Assembly: GCA_934317215.1 (NCBI GenBank)
Contig: CAKREH010000017.1
Location: forward strand, 1-64,000
From: an uncultured Roseburia sp.
GTDB lineage: Bacteria > Bacillota > Clostridia > Lachnospirales > Lachnospiraceae
Reading direction: 5' to 3'
Length of the DNA stretch: 64,000 nt
Part shown: positions 1 to 8,212 of the stretch, in pieces
Layout: each line of letters starts with the position of its first letter
Position numbering within the stretch: the first letter of the stretch is position 1
Notes under the pieces: model-generated
Told to the model about the DNA's origin: nothing
Seen by the model: the letters and a program-made list of their open reading frames with translations, nothing else
The model's database searches: none
Position numbers and translations under genes: made by a program

Positions 1-3
1 ATT

Positions 4-68
4 CGGCACGATCAGGTAGGTGGATATACCGAAAATAAAATGCGGTTAGCACCTACCACAATGTGCCG
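4..68. repeat. Interrupted palindrome at the window edge
   Basis: Arms 4-22 and 50-68 are inverted copies: CGGCAC, five unpaired bases, GGTAGGTG on the left, and CACCTACC, five unpaired bases, GTGCCG on the right. The gap is symmetric, so this folds as a hairpin with an internal bulge. It lies just where the BspA-like gene 12-548 stops resembling its repeat consensus. It may be the end of a small mobile or palindromic element continuing left of the window. The inverted repeat is seen; the mobile origin is inference. Confidence 0.45.
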
Positions 69-548
69 TCGGACAACAGAGCATCCATCAAAATCATATT
101 CTCCTATTGTTGTTACGCTTTTCGGAATTGTGATATTCTTTAATTTGGAACATCCATAAAATACATAATCATTTATTGATCCAAGTTTCTTAGATAGATT
201 TATTTCCGTCATTCCACTACATGAATAAAAAGCCGCATATCCTATTGCCCTAACACTATCTGGCATTGTGATGCTTGTCACATTACTGCACCCTTGAAAC
301 GCATAACTATCAATTATTTCAATTCCATCCGGTATTACAACATCCCCGCCTTCTCCTTTATATTTTATCACTTCATTTCCATTATAGATTTTAAATCCGC
401 TCTCATCTTCTATTACGTTACCCTTTATGACCTGTTCTTTTACTTCTGCATTTGCAAAATTCTGTTTTATACTATTTGCCATTACTTGTTTTTCATTTGT
501 AAAAATCAGAATTATTCCAATCAAACATATCAGTATTTTTTTATTCAT
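12..548 (-). CDS. BspA-like leucine-rich repeat surface protein, apparently C-terminally truncated
   Basis: Short secreted protein (178 aa) with a signal peptide (MNKKILICLIGIILIF...), then about four LRR_5/BspA repeats of roughly 23 residues (pattern I-x-x-x-A-F-x-G-C-S-x-L-x-x-I-x-I-P). I chose the ATG at 548 because GGAGGGAGAAAG precedes it and the signal peptide begins there; an upstream in-frame ATG at 617 lies inside the preceding gene. The N-terminal block resembles the same region of the neighbour 575-2686 (a GGD-V/I-VIP-x-G motif), so the two are paralogues, 26 bp apart and probably co-transcribed. The last ~20 residues (after FDGCS) do not fit the repeat and coincide with the palindrome at 4-68, suggesting truncation. 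BspA proteins are known as surface adhesins; no ligand can be inferred. Confidence 0.75.
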   Translation of the reverse strand: MNKKILICLIGIILIFTNEKQVMANSIKQNFANAEVKEQVIKGNVIEDESGFKIYNGNEVIKYKGEGGDVVIPDGIEIIDSYAFQGCSNVTSITMPDSVRAIGYAAFYSCSGMTEINLSKKLGSINDYVFYGCSKLKNITIPKSVTTIGEYDFDGCSVVRRHIVVGANRILFSVYPPT

Positions 549-574
549 CTTTCTCCCTCCAAGACACAAATCCT

Positions 575-2686
575 TTATTTTACTTTTATCGCTTTTACTA
601 AACTGTAATTTCCACATATGCGCTTATCCCTATCATTTTTATAGGCACAAATTCGAATATAATATTTCTTTCCCTTCTTTAACTTTCCAATTGTCCTTTC
701 TGTTGTCCCATTCTTTGAAACTGTAATACTGGAAACTTTTTTACTAAATTTTTTATCTGTAGAATATTGAATGATATATCCAGTCGCTCTCTTATCCTTC
801 TTCCATGTTACTGTTATTGTATTTGCTTTTGCAGATTTCACAGATGCAATGGACTCCTTTTTAGGCTTAACAGTCAATACCACTGTTTTCTTTGCTGCTT
901 TATAATCTCCTTTTGTTGATGCATAAATTGTTATTTTGGTTCGACCGTAACCTTTTAATGTAACTTTTCCATTTTCATTTATCACTGCAATTTTCTTATT
1001 TTCTATTTTATAAGTAAGCTTTCCTCCGCCATCTGTCTTAGCGTTAATCGAAAACGGCTTATCTCCATATGTTTTTGTAATATTTTTTGAAGTAATTGTC
1101 TGTTTTTTTTCTTGATTTCCATTCTCTTTCCTTTTAACCGTAATCTTAATTGTTTTCTCTGCAGCTTTGTATGTGTCTGTTTCTGAAGCTTTAATAACTA
1201 TTTGTGCTGTACCAACCTCAACAATTGATGCCTTTCCTTCTCCGTTCACCTTTATTACATACTCATTTTTAGATTCAAACGATAACTTACCATTTCCATT
1301 CGTAGATGCTTCTATTTTAAATGATGGATCTCCATAAACCTTAACTAAATTTTCTGCCGTAATAAGCTGTTCTTTCTTTTGATTTTCATCTTCAATATAA
1401 GTAACTGGAATATGATATTCTAAAGCCGTTTCTTCAGCCAGGGATCCCTGTTTACATTTAATAACCAAACTACTACTGCATTCAATAAATGCATTTCCAT
1501 TCACCTCTGTATTTTCTCCCCAAATTGTCACATCCGATAATTGCCAACAGCCCATAAATGCTAAATAATCTATATATTCTACGCTTTTTGGTACTTTAAT
1601 ACTCTGTAATGCACCACTATCTTGCATCATCATCGGACTTATATACTTTAAATTTTCAGATAGCTTTATACTCATTAAACCGCTTCTTGAAAAACACTGC
1701 TCTCCTATTTCTGTTACACTGTCTGGCACATCTAGTGTCCGTAAACTTTCGCAATCCGAGAATGCCTGTTTTCCTATATAAGATACATTCTCTGGAATTA
1801 CTATATTTTTCAGCTTTGAACAAGCGCTAAAAGTTGAATTTTCAATCCGTTTTAAACCCTTTGGAAGAGTTATTTCTGTAAAAGCACAACCAGAAAATGC
1901 TCCTGCTCCTATAGCTGTTGCACTTTCCGGGATTGTCATAATTGTTATATTATCACATCCAGAAAATGCACTTGCTCCTATAGTTGTCACATTTTCAGTT
2001 ACTGCTATTTGTGTCAGACTCTCACATTGAGCAAATGAAGCAGCTCCTATTTTAGTCAGGCTTTCCGGAAATTTAATCTCCTTAAGACTTGTACATTCAT
2101 CAAAAGCTTTATCTCCTATATCTGTCAGATTTTCAGGTAACGTTACTGTTACTAATTTGCTACATCCATAAAAATCCTCTTTTCCAATCTTAGTTACTCC
2201 ATTAGGAATTACTATATCAGATAGGCTTTCACAATCTTCAAATACTTCCGTCCCCATCTCTGTCATATTGGATGGTAAAATTGCACTTTTCAGATTTACA
2301 CACCTATAAAATGAAGAATTACCAATTTCTTTCACGCTTTCAGGAATTTTTACACTGATTATTTTATTGTTTCCGGCAAATACCCTATCTCCAATTTTAA
2401 TTACCCCATTTGGAATTACTATATCTCCACCAGAACCGGTATAACCCGTTAGTACACCATTTTCTACGATAAAACCATTTTCGTCGGCTTCAGTATTAGC
2501 AGATTTTTTTTCTTTTTGTACCTCTACATCAATATATTTGCAGATCTCCGCAATCTCATTCTCTGCATTTTCCTGTGCACTTTGTTGTTCTTCATATACA
2601 TTTGCTGTTTCTTGCGCCGATACAGCATTTGCATTTCCAAACAATATCATTGCTGTCAAAACACCAAATAATATTTTTCTTCTCAT
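575..2686 (-). CDS. BspA-like leucine-rich repeat surface protein with Ig-like and fibronectin-III-like domains
   Basis: Secreted protein of 703 aa. Signal peptide about residues 1-25 (MRRKILFGVLTAMILFGNANA). Residues ~75-430 carry some 14 BspA/LRR_5 repeats of about 23 residues with A-F-x-x-C and I-x-x-P positions conserved. Two related ~75-residue Ig-like repeats follow (each begins with VYGD or TYGD and ends K-x-T-V-K), and the last ~95 residues look like a fibronectin type III domain (TVTWKK, GYIIQYS, YYIRICAY). No LPXTG motif or C-terminal membrane anchor is visible, so how it is held at the surface is unclear. ATGGAGGAGTTAAT precedes the start. Its promoter overlaps operators of the divergent HTH gene, so that regulator probably controls it. 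Confidence 0.85.
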   Translation of the reverse strand: MRRKILFGVLTAMILFGNANAVSAQETANVYEEQQSAQENAENEIAEICKYIDVEVQKEKKSANTEADENGFIVENGVLTGYTGSGGDIVIPNGVIKIGDRVFAGNNKIISVKIPESVKEIGNSSFYRCVNLKSAILPSNMTEMGTEVFEDCESLSDIVIPNGVTKIGKEDFYGCSKLVTVTLPENLTDIGDKAFDECTSLKEIKFPESLTKIGAASFAQCESLTQIAVTENVTTIGASAFSGCDNITIMTIPESATAIGAGAFSGCAFTEITLPKGLKRIENSTFSACSKLKNIVIPENVSYIGKQAFSDCESLRTLDVPDSVTEIGEQCFSRSGLMSIKLSENLKYISPMMMQDSGALQSIKVPKSVEYIDYLAFMGCWQLSDVTIWGENTEVNGNAFIECSSSLVIKCKQGSLAEETALEYHIPVTYIEDENQKKEQLITAENLVKVYGDPSFKIEASTNGNGKLSFESKNEYVIKVNGEGKASIVEVGTAQIVIKASETDTYKAAEKTIKITVKRKENGNQEKKQTITSKNITKTYGDKPFSINAKTDGGGKLTYKIENKKIAVINENGKVTLKGYGRTKITIYASTKGDYKAAKKTVVLTVKPKKESIASVKSAKANTITVTWKKDKRATGYIIQYSTDKKFSKKVSSITVSKNGTTERTIGKLKKGKKYYIRICAYKNDRDKRICGNYSLVKAIKVK

Positions 2687-2720
2687 ATTAACTCCTCCAT
2701 TTCACTTATATATATTAGTT

Positions 2721-2739
2721 TGACATTCAGTAAATGTCA
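2721..2739. promoter_or_regulatory. Operator-like palindrome, copy 1
   Basis: TGACA-N9-TGTCA, 19 bp. Read on the minus strand it matches copy 2 (2774-2792) at 17 of 19 positions. It lies just downstream of the -10 of the BspA-gene promoter, where a bound repressor would block transcription. The sequence match is direct; binding by the adjacent HTH protein is inferred from position. Confidence 0.65.
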
Positions 2740-2750
2740 TTTCGTCATTA

Positions 2751-2779
2751 ATTCTATCATATCATTTTATAAATGACAA
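2751..2779 (-). promoter_or_regulatory. Sigma-A promoter of the BspA-like gene pair
   Basis: On the minus strand, TTGTCA (2779-2774), 17-bp spacer, TAGAAT (2756-2751). The -35 box is part of operator copy 2, and operator copy 1 lies just after the -10, a classic repression layout. Confidence 0.6.
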
Positions 2780-2792
2780 TCACTGAATGTCA
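2774..2792. promoter_or_regulatory. Operator-like palindrome, copy 2
   Basis: TGACA-N9-TGTCA, 17/19 identical to the reverse complement of copy 1 at 2721-2739. Centres are 53 bp apart, about five helical turns, so both sites face the same side of the DNA. It covers the -35 box of the minus-strand promoter and lies 26 bp before the HTH gene, so one protein could control both directions. Confidence 0.65.
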
Positions 2793-2818
2793 TTTTATTT
2801 TATATTTATGGAGGATAT

Positions 2819-3076
2819 ATGTATAAAAACAAGTCTGCAATTGGCACAAATAATATTTGTGGAAAGAAAATCTGTCAACTTCGAAAATCACTGTCTCCAA
2901 AAGTATCTCAACGTGCTTTCGCTGACAAACTACAGTTAAAAGGAATTGACTTAGATAAAAACGCTATTCAGCGGATAGAATGTGGTAAACGTTTTGTAAC
3001 AGACATTGAACTCAAAGCTTTTGCTCAACTGTTAAACACAACAGCAGATACTCTGCTCAATGATGAAAACAATTAA
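2819..3076 (+). CDS. Small XRE-type helix-turn-helix regulator
   Basis: 85-aa protein, essentially a lone Cro/C1-type HTH domain: LRKSL...VSQRAFADKLQL, IDLDKNAIQRIECGKRFVTD, ELKAFAQLLNTTADTLL matches the usual helix layout, ending at the 'DTLL' helix with no effector domain. GGAGGA lies 5 bp before the ATG. It is divergent from the BspA-like genes, and the 130-bp gap holds two nearly identical palindromes. The likely role is repressor or phase-like controller of the surface proteins and of itself (inference). A transcription terminator follows directly. Confidence 0.8.
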   Translation: MYKNKSAIGTNNICGKKICQLRKSLSPKVSQRAFADKLQLKGIDLDKNAIQRIECGKRFVTDIELKAFAQLLNTTADTLLNDENN

Positions 3077-3126
3077 TTAAACAAAAATAATGCCAACGTT
3101 TAAACAAATGCATTATCATAAAAACA

Positions 3127-3178
3127 GCAGTGACAACAGAACCTTTTTACCATTCAGTTGTCACTGCCGTTTTCTTTT
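3127..3178 (+). terminator. Rho-independent terminator after the HTH gene
   Basis: Perfect 11-bp stem GCAGTGACAAC (3127-3137) / GTTGTCACTGC (3157-3167), then CGTTTTCTTTTTC. It may also work weakly for the minus strand. Confidence 0.8.
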
Positions 3179-3233
3179 TCAAATTTAATTTTTACAAATT
3201 CATATACCCTTAAACAGAGCTACTTATGACTGC

Positions 3234-4145
3234 CTATGCATCAAAGTGAAATCCTGCCAGTAAAGAACCAAGGCTGGTGCCTGTTGATTCTGTGTCGGTG
3301 TATTTTTCCAGTTCTTCCTCGGCAACGCCTGCGGTGTCGACCATTTCTTCCTGTAATGCTTTCATGCTGAGGCTGATCTTGTTGTCGTTTGTGTTAAGGA
3401 CTTTTGCTTTGACTTTCTGTCCTTCTTTTAATACTTCGGATGGCTTTTTGATGCGGCGCTCGCAGATCTGTGAGATGTGTACCAGACCGCTCAGTCCGTT
3501 TCCGAGGTTGATAAATGCACCGTATGGCATCAGTGTCTCAACCGTTCCTTCGAGTACGGTTCCCGGTACGATCATGGAGATTTTGTGATTGCGCTCCTCA
3601 GCTTCTGCTTCTCTTGCCACCGCTTTGCCGGATAAAACCAGTTTTTCTTTTTCCGGATCCACAGTGATCACACGCACTTCGATTTCTTTTCCGATCCACG
3701 CGTCAGTATCTTCCACATAGTCAAGTGTGATCTGGGATGCCGGGATAAATGCGCGGATGCCTTCCAGATAAGTAACAACGCCGCTCGGCACGCTCTCTTT
3801 GATGCGGACTCTGACTGTTGTCTCATCTTCCATCATCTGTTTTAATTTATCCCATGCAAGTATATCGTTCGCTTCCTTTTTGGAAAGTACGATATTTCCG
3901 GCACCATCGTCCGTCTGCACCACAGTTGCCTCGATCACATCTCCCTTGTGTACCTGTTCCATGACATTAAAATCAGGATCATTGCTCAGATCAGCAACTT
4001 TGATGATTCCCTGCGCATAATATTTTAAATCCAGAGTCACTTCCTCTTCATTTACGTCAATGACCGTACCGGAAATGATGTCTCCTTCGCTGATCCTGCG
4101 GAAAGAGGCTTCCAGTTCGTCCTTGTAGTCGTCCATTGTTTCCAT
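3234..4145 (-). CDS. S1 RNA-binding domain protein (ribosomal protein S1-like)
   Basis: 303-aa protein with three S1 (OB-fold) RNA-binding repeats, at about residues 18-90, 103-172 and 187-258; the third has the typical GAFI...GLSGLVHISQI signature. The C-terminal tail is short and acidic. Firmicute S1-type proteins often have three or four repeats rather than the six of E. coli S1, so this is probably the rpsA-like protein that helps mRNA binding or translation. The start at 4145 (METMDDY) follows GGGAGGACAACAAG; a longer reading from 4196 would run into the repeat leader and has no ribosome site. It sits alone behind a 194-bp inverted-repeat leader, so leader-based autoregulation is possible. 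Confidence 0.85.
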   Translation of the reverse strand: METMDDYKDELEASFRRISEGDIISGTVIDVNEEEVTLDLKYYAQGIIKVADLSNDPDFNVMEQVHKGDVIEATVVQTDDGAGNIVLSKKEANDILAWDKLKQMMEDETTVRVRIKESVPSGVVTYLEGIRAFIPASQITLDYVEDTDAWIGKEIEVRVITVDPEKEKLVLSGKAVAREAEAEERNHKISMIVPGTVLEGTVETLMPYGAFINLGNGLSGLVHISQICERRIKKPSEVLKEGQKVKAKVLNTNDNKISLSMKALQEEMVDTAGVAEEELEKYTDTESTGTSLGSLLAGFHFDA

Positions 4146-4177
4146 CTTGTTGTCCTCCCATTTGTTAATTCTAATAC

Positions 4178-4371
4178 CTGCAAAACTCATCCACATTTTC
4201 TGAAATTGCGAGAGACTGACACATGAAACGAAGGCACGCTTCCGCTGCGTGTCGCTCGCAACGGATACTAAGTGACCAAAATACGGTCACTAAGTACCGG
4301 CGGCTCCCCAGCACCTTCTTATTCATTTGTCAGTCTCTCGCAATAGCTCCACATTTTGTTGAGTTTTGCAG
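4178..4371. repeat. 194-bp MITE-like inverted-repeat element in the S1 leader
   Basis: Outer arms 4178-4189 / 4360-4371 (CTGCAAAACTCA) are perfect. Inner arms 4206-4227 / 4322-4343 match at 21 of 22 positions (TTGCGAGAGACTGACA...). The short stretches between outer and inner arms do not pair. The centre holds another hairpin, AGTGACC-N7-GGTCACT (4270-4290), and a GC-rich part with GCACGC/GCGTGT. There is no plausible ORF. Such architecture fits a miniature inverted-repeat element or a large structured RNA leader; the sequence alone cannot decide. Confidence 0.6.
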
Positions 4372-4393
4372 AGATCTACATTTTCTAAACGGT

Positions 4394-4399
4394 ATTATA
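4394..4399 (-). promoter_or_regulatory. Possible -10 box of the S1-protein gene
   Basis: TATAAT on the minus strand, with only a weak TTTTGT -35 at 17 bp spacing. If used, transcripts would carry the whole 194-bp inverted repeat as a ~240-nt leader. Confidence 0.35.
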
Positions 4400-4411
4400 A
4401 CATATTAGTCC

Positions 4412-6706
4412 CTAAAACAAAATGACAACTTTGAACAGATCCCCGTCGACCTCGACGTGGAATTCGCCGCCCTGCGCCTCGGTAAAACTTTTTGCGATCG
4501 CAAGTCCAAGTCCGGAACCTTCGGTGTTTCTCGAACTGTCACCGCGCACAAACCGTTCTGTGATCTCATCTCCGCTGATATGGATCTCATCGGCGGACAT
4601 ATTTTTTAAGATGATCTCCACAATGGACGCCTTCTTTCGCACCTCTAAATAAACTCTGCTGTCTGGCATCGCATATTTTACTACATTGACAAACAGATTT
4701 TCAAAGATGCGGTAAGTCTTTTGGTTATCAAGCATCAGCAGTACTTTTTCTTCCGGCACATTCCACCGTAGTTCAAGTCCACGCTGCTGCATTTTGTCCA
4801 CATGCTCAATGCTGACCTGCTTGATCAGATTTACAACGTCGAGTTCCATCTTATTTAACACAATGTTGTTGCTGTTTGCCTTGCTGACCTCAAAAAGATC
4901 TTCGATCAGTACCTTAAGGCGCAGGGATTTGCGCTCTAATGTATCAATGTAAGAACGGCGCTCTTCCTCCGTGATATCCTCTTTTTTCAGCAGTTCGATA
5001 TAAGTCGTGATCGCAGTGAGCGGTGTTTTCAGATCATGGGAAACATTCGTGATCAACTCCGTTTTCATCCGCTGGCTCTTTACCTCTTCCTCCACTGCTT
5101 TTTTCATACCGGTCTGGATCTGCGTAAGTTCATCCCGGAACGGATTAAATATACCAAAGTCTCCATAAATCTCCTTGTCAAGGTTGCCTTCTGCGATCGT
5201 CTGCATGGCATCTAACATCGCATGATAATCTTTATTGATCTGCTCATAATGTCTCTTTATAATAAAAAACAGGACGATCGAATAGACAACTAATGCACCG
5301 ATCCCAAAGAACCAGAACAAGGAACAGGCTGCAAGCACTGCAAAGTTTATAACGACAACTTTTAAGATCAGTTTTGTCGTTTCCTCACTGAAATCAATGT
5401 GTGTGATCTCCCCGGAGAGTGTGTTCCACCACTGTCTGATCCGGTTGCCTGTCTTTTTAAACTGTTTTTTTATCCATGGGAAGATCTGATAGATCAGACT
5501 GTATCTTCTGATATATTCCCAGAGTCCGTTTGAAAATACCGGTCTTAGCAGATATGCGGCTGCAAACCACATTGCATAGATCAGCCACAAAGTTCCAACT
5601 GCAGTAAGTACGCTGATCACAACATCATAAACCTGTCCACCCATCAGTTCATCCGCCACATCCGTAAACGAATCAAATCCATACGACCAGGTAAGTTCCG
5701 TAAAGTAATTCTGCAGACACAGTCCGCAGATCACACCTGTGACTCCAAGTTCTGCCGCGTAAGCATGTACCTTTCCATCATTTAAGATATTGCCGCCAGC
5801 TTTTTTCCCTGTCATAAAAAACATAAATGCGATCACAGCCACAACCGATACGCCATACAATGGAAATGCTCCATTAATTTTATAGGCGGACAGCTTTTCA
5901 AGATAATCTTCTTCCTCATCACTGTAAGAATCATAAAGAATATTTTCAGATGCCTTCTCTTTGGAAATACCTATCACAAACTCTATATTTTCCGGTCCTT
6001 TGAGCACGGGCATGTCTGTTGGATTAAAATACTCTTCCAGATTAGTTTTTAACAGTTCACTGCGTTCCTGTGCCCCTAAGGATTTTATTAAAAGATCCCC
6101 GCTATTTTCCCTGTCTGACAGCAGAGGAATTACTTCCATCGCCCCGACTTCATTAAATTTTACCGCAAACAATTCGCTGTAATATTGTGCCAGTTGTTCA
6201 CTGACATCCTTTTCCTCTCCACCGAGTACACTCTCTAAATTCTGCGCTGTATTTTTCAGTCTGCTTCCATCTTCGGATTCCATGACGCAGTAATCAATCT
6301 GGAAACGGATTTTTTCAAACTGACTGCTCCATTCATCCATCACCGACAATACTTCATCATTGGTTACCTGCTCTAATTGTTCCTGTGACTCCCACCTGTC
6401 GGTTTCATCCGCTTTTGCATAAGATGCGATATAAAGATCTGTTGCTGACATCTCCGTCTCACTCTTCTGATTCTGATATTCCAGATCGAGCAGATAAAAT
6501 CCCTCATACAGATTTTTCAGAAACTGTGTCCGAATCTGCGTATCACTGTCTGCACCTGTTTTTGCTGCTTCTGTCTTTTGCATCCAGTCTTTGCTTCTGC
6601 GATTGATTCCCGGATAGCATAAAAAATTGATAACTGCTAAAACAAGAAGAAACCCTGCTGTTATCGCAATCCCCGCCTTACGGCTGTTTTTCCATTTTAT
6701 ATCCAA
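4412..6706 (-). CDS. Membrane sensor histidine kinase (OmpR-partner type)
   Basis: 764-aa kinase. One membrane segment at residues ~11-31, an extracellular alpha-helical region to ~275, then several more segments (about 278-300, 320-335, 360-390, 445-480) before a HAMP-like linker. The dimerisation/phosphoacceptor box is NVSHDLKTPLTA with H557; an N-box (NLFVNVVKYA) and a GSGLGLAIAKSF G-box follow. The start is TTG at 6706, overlapping the response-regulator gene by 29 bp and preceded by AAAGGTGGT, so the pair is translationally coupled. The large multi-pass sensor region suggests an envelope or membrane signal; the signal itself is unknown. Confidence 0.85.
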   Translation of the reverse strand: MDIKWKNSRKAGIAITAGFLLVLAVINFLCYPGINRRSKDWMQKTEAAKTGADSDTQIRTQFLKNLYEGFYLLDLEYQNQKSETEMSATDLYIASYAKADETDRWESQEQLEQVTNDEVLSVMDEWSSQFEKIRFQIDYCVMESEDGSRLKNTAQNLESVLGGEEKDVSEQLAQYYSELFAVKFNEVGAMEVIPLLSDRENSGDLLIKSLGAQERSELLKTNLEEYFNPTDMPVLKGPENIEFVIGISKEKASENILYDSYSDEEEDYLEKLSAYKINGAFPLYGVSVVAVIAFMFFMTGKKAGGNILNDGKVHAYAAELGVTGVICGLCLQNYFTELTWSYGFDSFTDVADELMGGQVYDVVISVLTAVGTLWLIYAMWFAAAYLLRPVFSNGLWEYIRRYSLIYQIFPWIKKQFKKTGNRIRQWWNTLSGEITHIDFSEETTKLILKVVVINFAVLAACSLFWFFGIGALVVYSIVLFFIIKRHYEQINKDYHAMLDAMQTIAEGNLDKEIYGDFGIFNPFRDELTQIQTGMKKAVEEEVKSQRMKTELITNVSHDLKTPLTAITTYIELLKKEDITEEERRSYIDTLERKSLRLKVLIEDLFEVSKANSNNIVLNKMELDVVNLIKQVSIEHVDKMQQRGLELRWNVPEEKVLLMLDNQKTYRIFENLFVNVVKYAMPDSRVYLEVRKKASIVEIILKNMSADEIHISGDEITERFVRGDSSRNTEGSGLGLAIAKSFTEAQGGEFHVEVDGDLFKVVILF

Positions 6707-7385
6707 CGCCCCACACCACCTTTAAATATTTTGGTTCTCTCGGATTGATCTCAATCTTATCCCTGATATTTCTCACATGCACCATAATCGTATCCGTATT
6801 GATCGCTTTTTCATTCCAGACACGCTCGTAAATCTCGTCCGCCGAATAAACTCTTCCCGGATTTTTCATCAGAAGTGCTAAGATCTTAAACTCAATCGGT
6901 GTCATTTTTACCGGTTTTCCATCCACAAATACTTCTACCGTATCTTCATTCAGCTCAATTCCGCCAATGATATGTACCCTGTCATTTTCCTTTTTCTCCT
7001 GACTTTTGTTGTTAAACTTTGTATAACGCCGGATCTGGGAATTGACGCGCGCCATCAATTCTAACGGCGTAAATGGTTTTGTCACATAATCGTCCGCTCC
7101 GATGTTCAGCCCGATCACTTTATCTGTCTCCTCTGATTTCGCCGAAAGCATAATTACAGGAAAATCATGATGTTCCCTGAGTTTTAATGTCATTGTTACC
7201 CCATCCATACGCGGCATCATGATATCAACGATCGCAAGATGTATCTCCTTACTCTCAATAATCTCTAAACCTTCTATACCATCTGCCGCCTTATAAACGT
7301 TATAATTCTGGCTTTTTAAAAATATCTCGATTCCATCACGGATCTCTTTGTCATCTTCTACGATTAAAATATTGTACTGTTCCAT
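6678..7385 (-). CDS. OmpR/PhoB-family response regulator
   Basis: 235 aa. Receiver domain residues ~4-118 with acidic pocket E10-D11-D12, phosphoacceptor D54 (VDIMMPRMDG) and the TKPF lysine near 104. The winged-helix DNA-binding domain occupies ~145-232 (MTPIEFKILALL, VHVRNIRDKIE). It precedes and overlaps the histidine kinase gene. The start MEQYNILIVEDD is clear, yet no Shine-Dalgarno sequence lies at the normal distance; GGGGAG is about 30 nt upstream, separated by a perfect hairpin (7397-7415). Confidence 0.9.
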   Translation of the reverse strand: MEQYNILIVEDDKEIRDGIEIFLKSQNYNVYKAADGIEGLEIIESKEIHLAIVDIMMPRMDGVTMTLKLREHHDFPVIMLSAKSEETDKVIGLNIGADDYVTKPFTPLELMARVNSQIRRYTKFNNKSQEKKENDRVHIIGGIELNEDTVEVFVDGKPVKMTPIEFKILALLMKNPGRVYSADEIYERVWNEKAINTDTIMVHVRNIRDKIEINPREPKYLKVVWGVGYKMEKQP

Positions 7386-7396
7386 TATTTTTGTCT

Positions 7397-7415
7397 GTGT
7401 GAAAGATTTTCACAC
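7397..7415 (-). promoter_or_regulatory. Hairpin between Shine-Dalgarno and start codon of the response regulator
   Basis: GTGTGAAA / TTTCACAC with a 3-nt loop. On the minus strand the order is GGGGAG, hairpin, 11 nt, ATG. Folding would bring the ribosome site near the start codon. A related GTGTGAAAA hairpin precedes the HAD gene (15918-15943). Confidence 0.45.
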
Positions 7416-7670
7416 TTCTCCCCTTTTCTTTCTGTGCCGCAGATATTCCTTTTTGCCACACTTCCTATCAGTATATCATTTACCTTATCAAAATGAAACA
7501 AATCCTGTATTATTCCCGGCACAACTGATATCTTCCTGCTCTTACCCTCCTTTGAGTATTATCATACCTTCCGAATGCAAAGAACGCCCGCAGAAAAAAA
7601 TAAAGATTTTCAAAAGATTTACTTTGCATTTTCCTTAATTTCTGCAAAATTCTCTTTTTTTCTATATTTT

Positions 7671-7699
7671 TTGCATTTTGCTGATAAGAGTGTTAGAAT
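7671..7699 (+). promoter_or_regulatory. Extended -10 sigma-A promoter
   Basis: TTGCAT (7671-7676), 17-bp spacer ending TGT, TAGAAT (7694-7699): a TGN extended -10. It lies 35 bp before the gene at 7734. Confidence 0.75.
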
Positions 7700-7733
7700 A
7701 CGAATGTTATTAAATTTTTGAGGAGGTTTACTT

Positions 7734-8027
7734 ATGAACAAGAAAACAACAGGAATCGTTTCCTACATCACACTCATCGGCTGGCTGATCGCATACTGTG
7801 CCGGTGATAAGGAAGGTGCAAAATTCCATCTGAATCAGTCACTGGTATTATTACTTGCATCACTGATCAACGGTATCATCATTTCACGTATTCCGGTTTG
7901 CGGATGGGCTGTCAGCAGCATTCTCTCCCTTGTATTCTTTATCTTCTGGATCATGGGATTAGTATATGCCTGCAAAGAGGAAGAAAAGGAGCTTCCGCTT
8001 ATAGGTAGTATTAAGATTTTAAATTAA
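7734..8027 (+). CDS. Small DUF4870/Tic20-like membrane protein
   Basis: 97 aa, ATG preceded by GAGGAGGTTTACTT. It begins MNKKTTGIVSYITLIGWLIAY, has the K-E-G-AKFHLNQSLVL motif typical of the DUF4870 family, then two hydrophobic helices (about 38-53 and 58-80) and a charged C-terminus. Members are small three-helix membrane proteins of unknown function. It is monocistronic, with its own strong promoter and a double hairpin terminator. Confidence 0.75.
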   Translation: MNKKTTGIVSYITLIGWLIAYCAGDKEGAKFHLNQSLVLLLASLINGIIISRIPVCGWAVSSILSLVFFIFWIMGLVYACKEEEKELPLIGSIKILN

Positions 8028-8052
8028 ATTATCTTTTCAGAAAGAATGTTTA

Positions 8053-8092
8053 TGACAATAGAATGTATGCTTTGTAAACATTGTATTGTCAT
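8053..8092. terminator. Hairpin after the DUF4870 gene
   Basis: TGACAATA-G-AATGT / ACATT-G-TATTGTCA, stem of 13 pairs plus a central G-G mismatch. Followed by ATGAAAAAAG rather than a T-tract; it probably works with the hairpin at 8097-8157. Confidence 0.5.
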
Positions 8093-8096
8093 GAAA

Positions 8097-8157
8097 AAAG
8101 AACCCCGGCGTGGGAATGTCATCTTAACCTTATGACATTCCCATATGGGGTTCTTTT
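8097..8157. terminator. Bidirectional terminator between converging genes
   Basis: AAGAACCCC / GGGGTTCTT outer stem with an inner GTGGGAATGTCAT / ATGACATTCCCAT stem, T-tract on the plus strand and A-tract (T on minus) on the other side. It serves the plus-strand membrane protein and the minus-strand glgP. Confidence 0.85.
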
Positions 8158-8212
8158 TATGTTCACAGATCTGCCTGTAAAAACAGGCAGTCCGCTATTT
8201 CACACATATTCT

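Larger units (their letters stand above)
7386..7733. other. 348-bp divergent intergenic region
   Basis: Between the response regulator (minus) and the small membrane protein (plus). It holds the hairpin above, a possible minus-strand -10 (TATACT, 7475-7470) without a good -35, and the strong plus-strand promoter at 7671-7699. It is AT- and T-rich. I see no small gene or RNA. Confidence 0.4.

Noticed and set aside
1..11. First bases resemble the EcoRI cDNA adaptor sequence (ATTCGGCACGA)
   Set aside because: The bases form one arm of an inverted repeat whose other arm is at 50-68, so they belong to the local sequence; chance match is the simpler reading.
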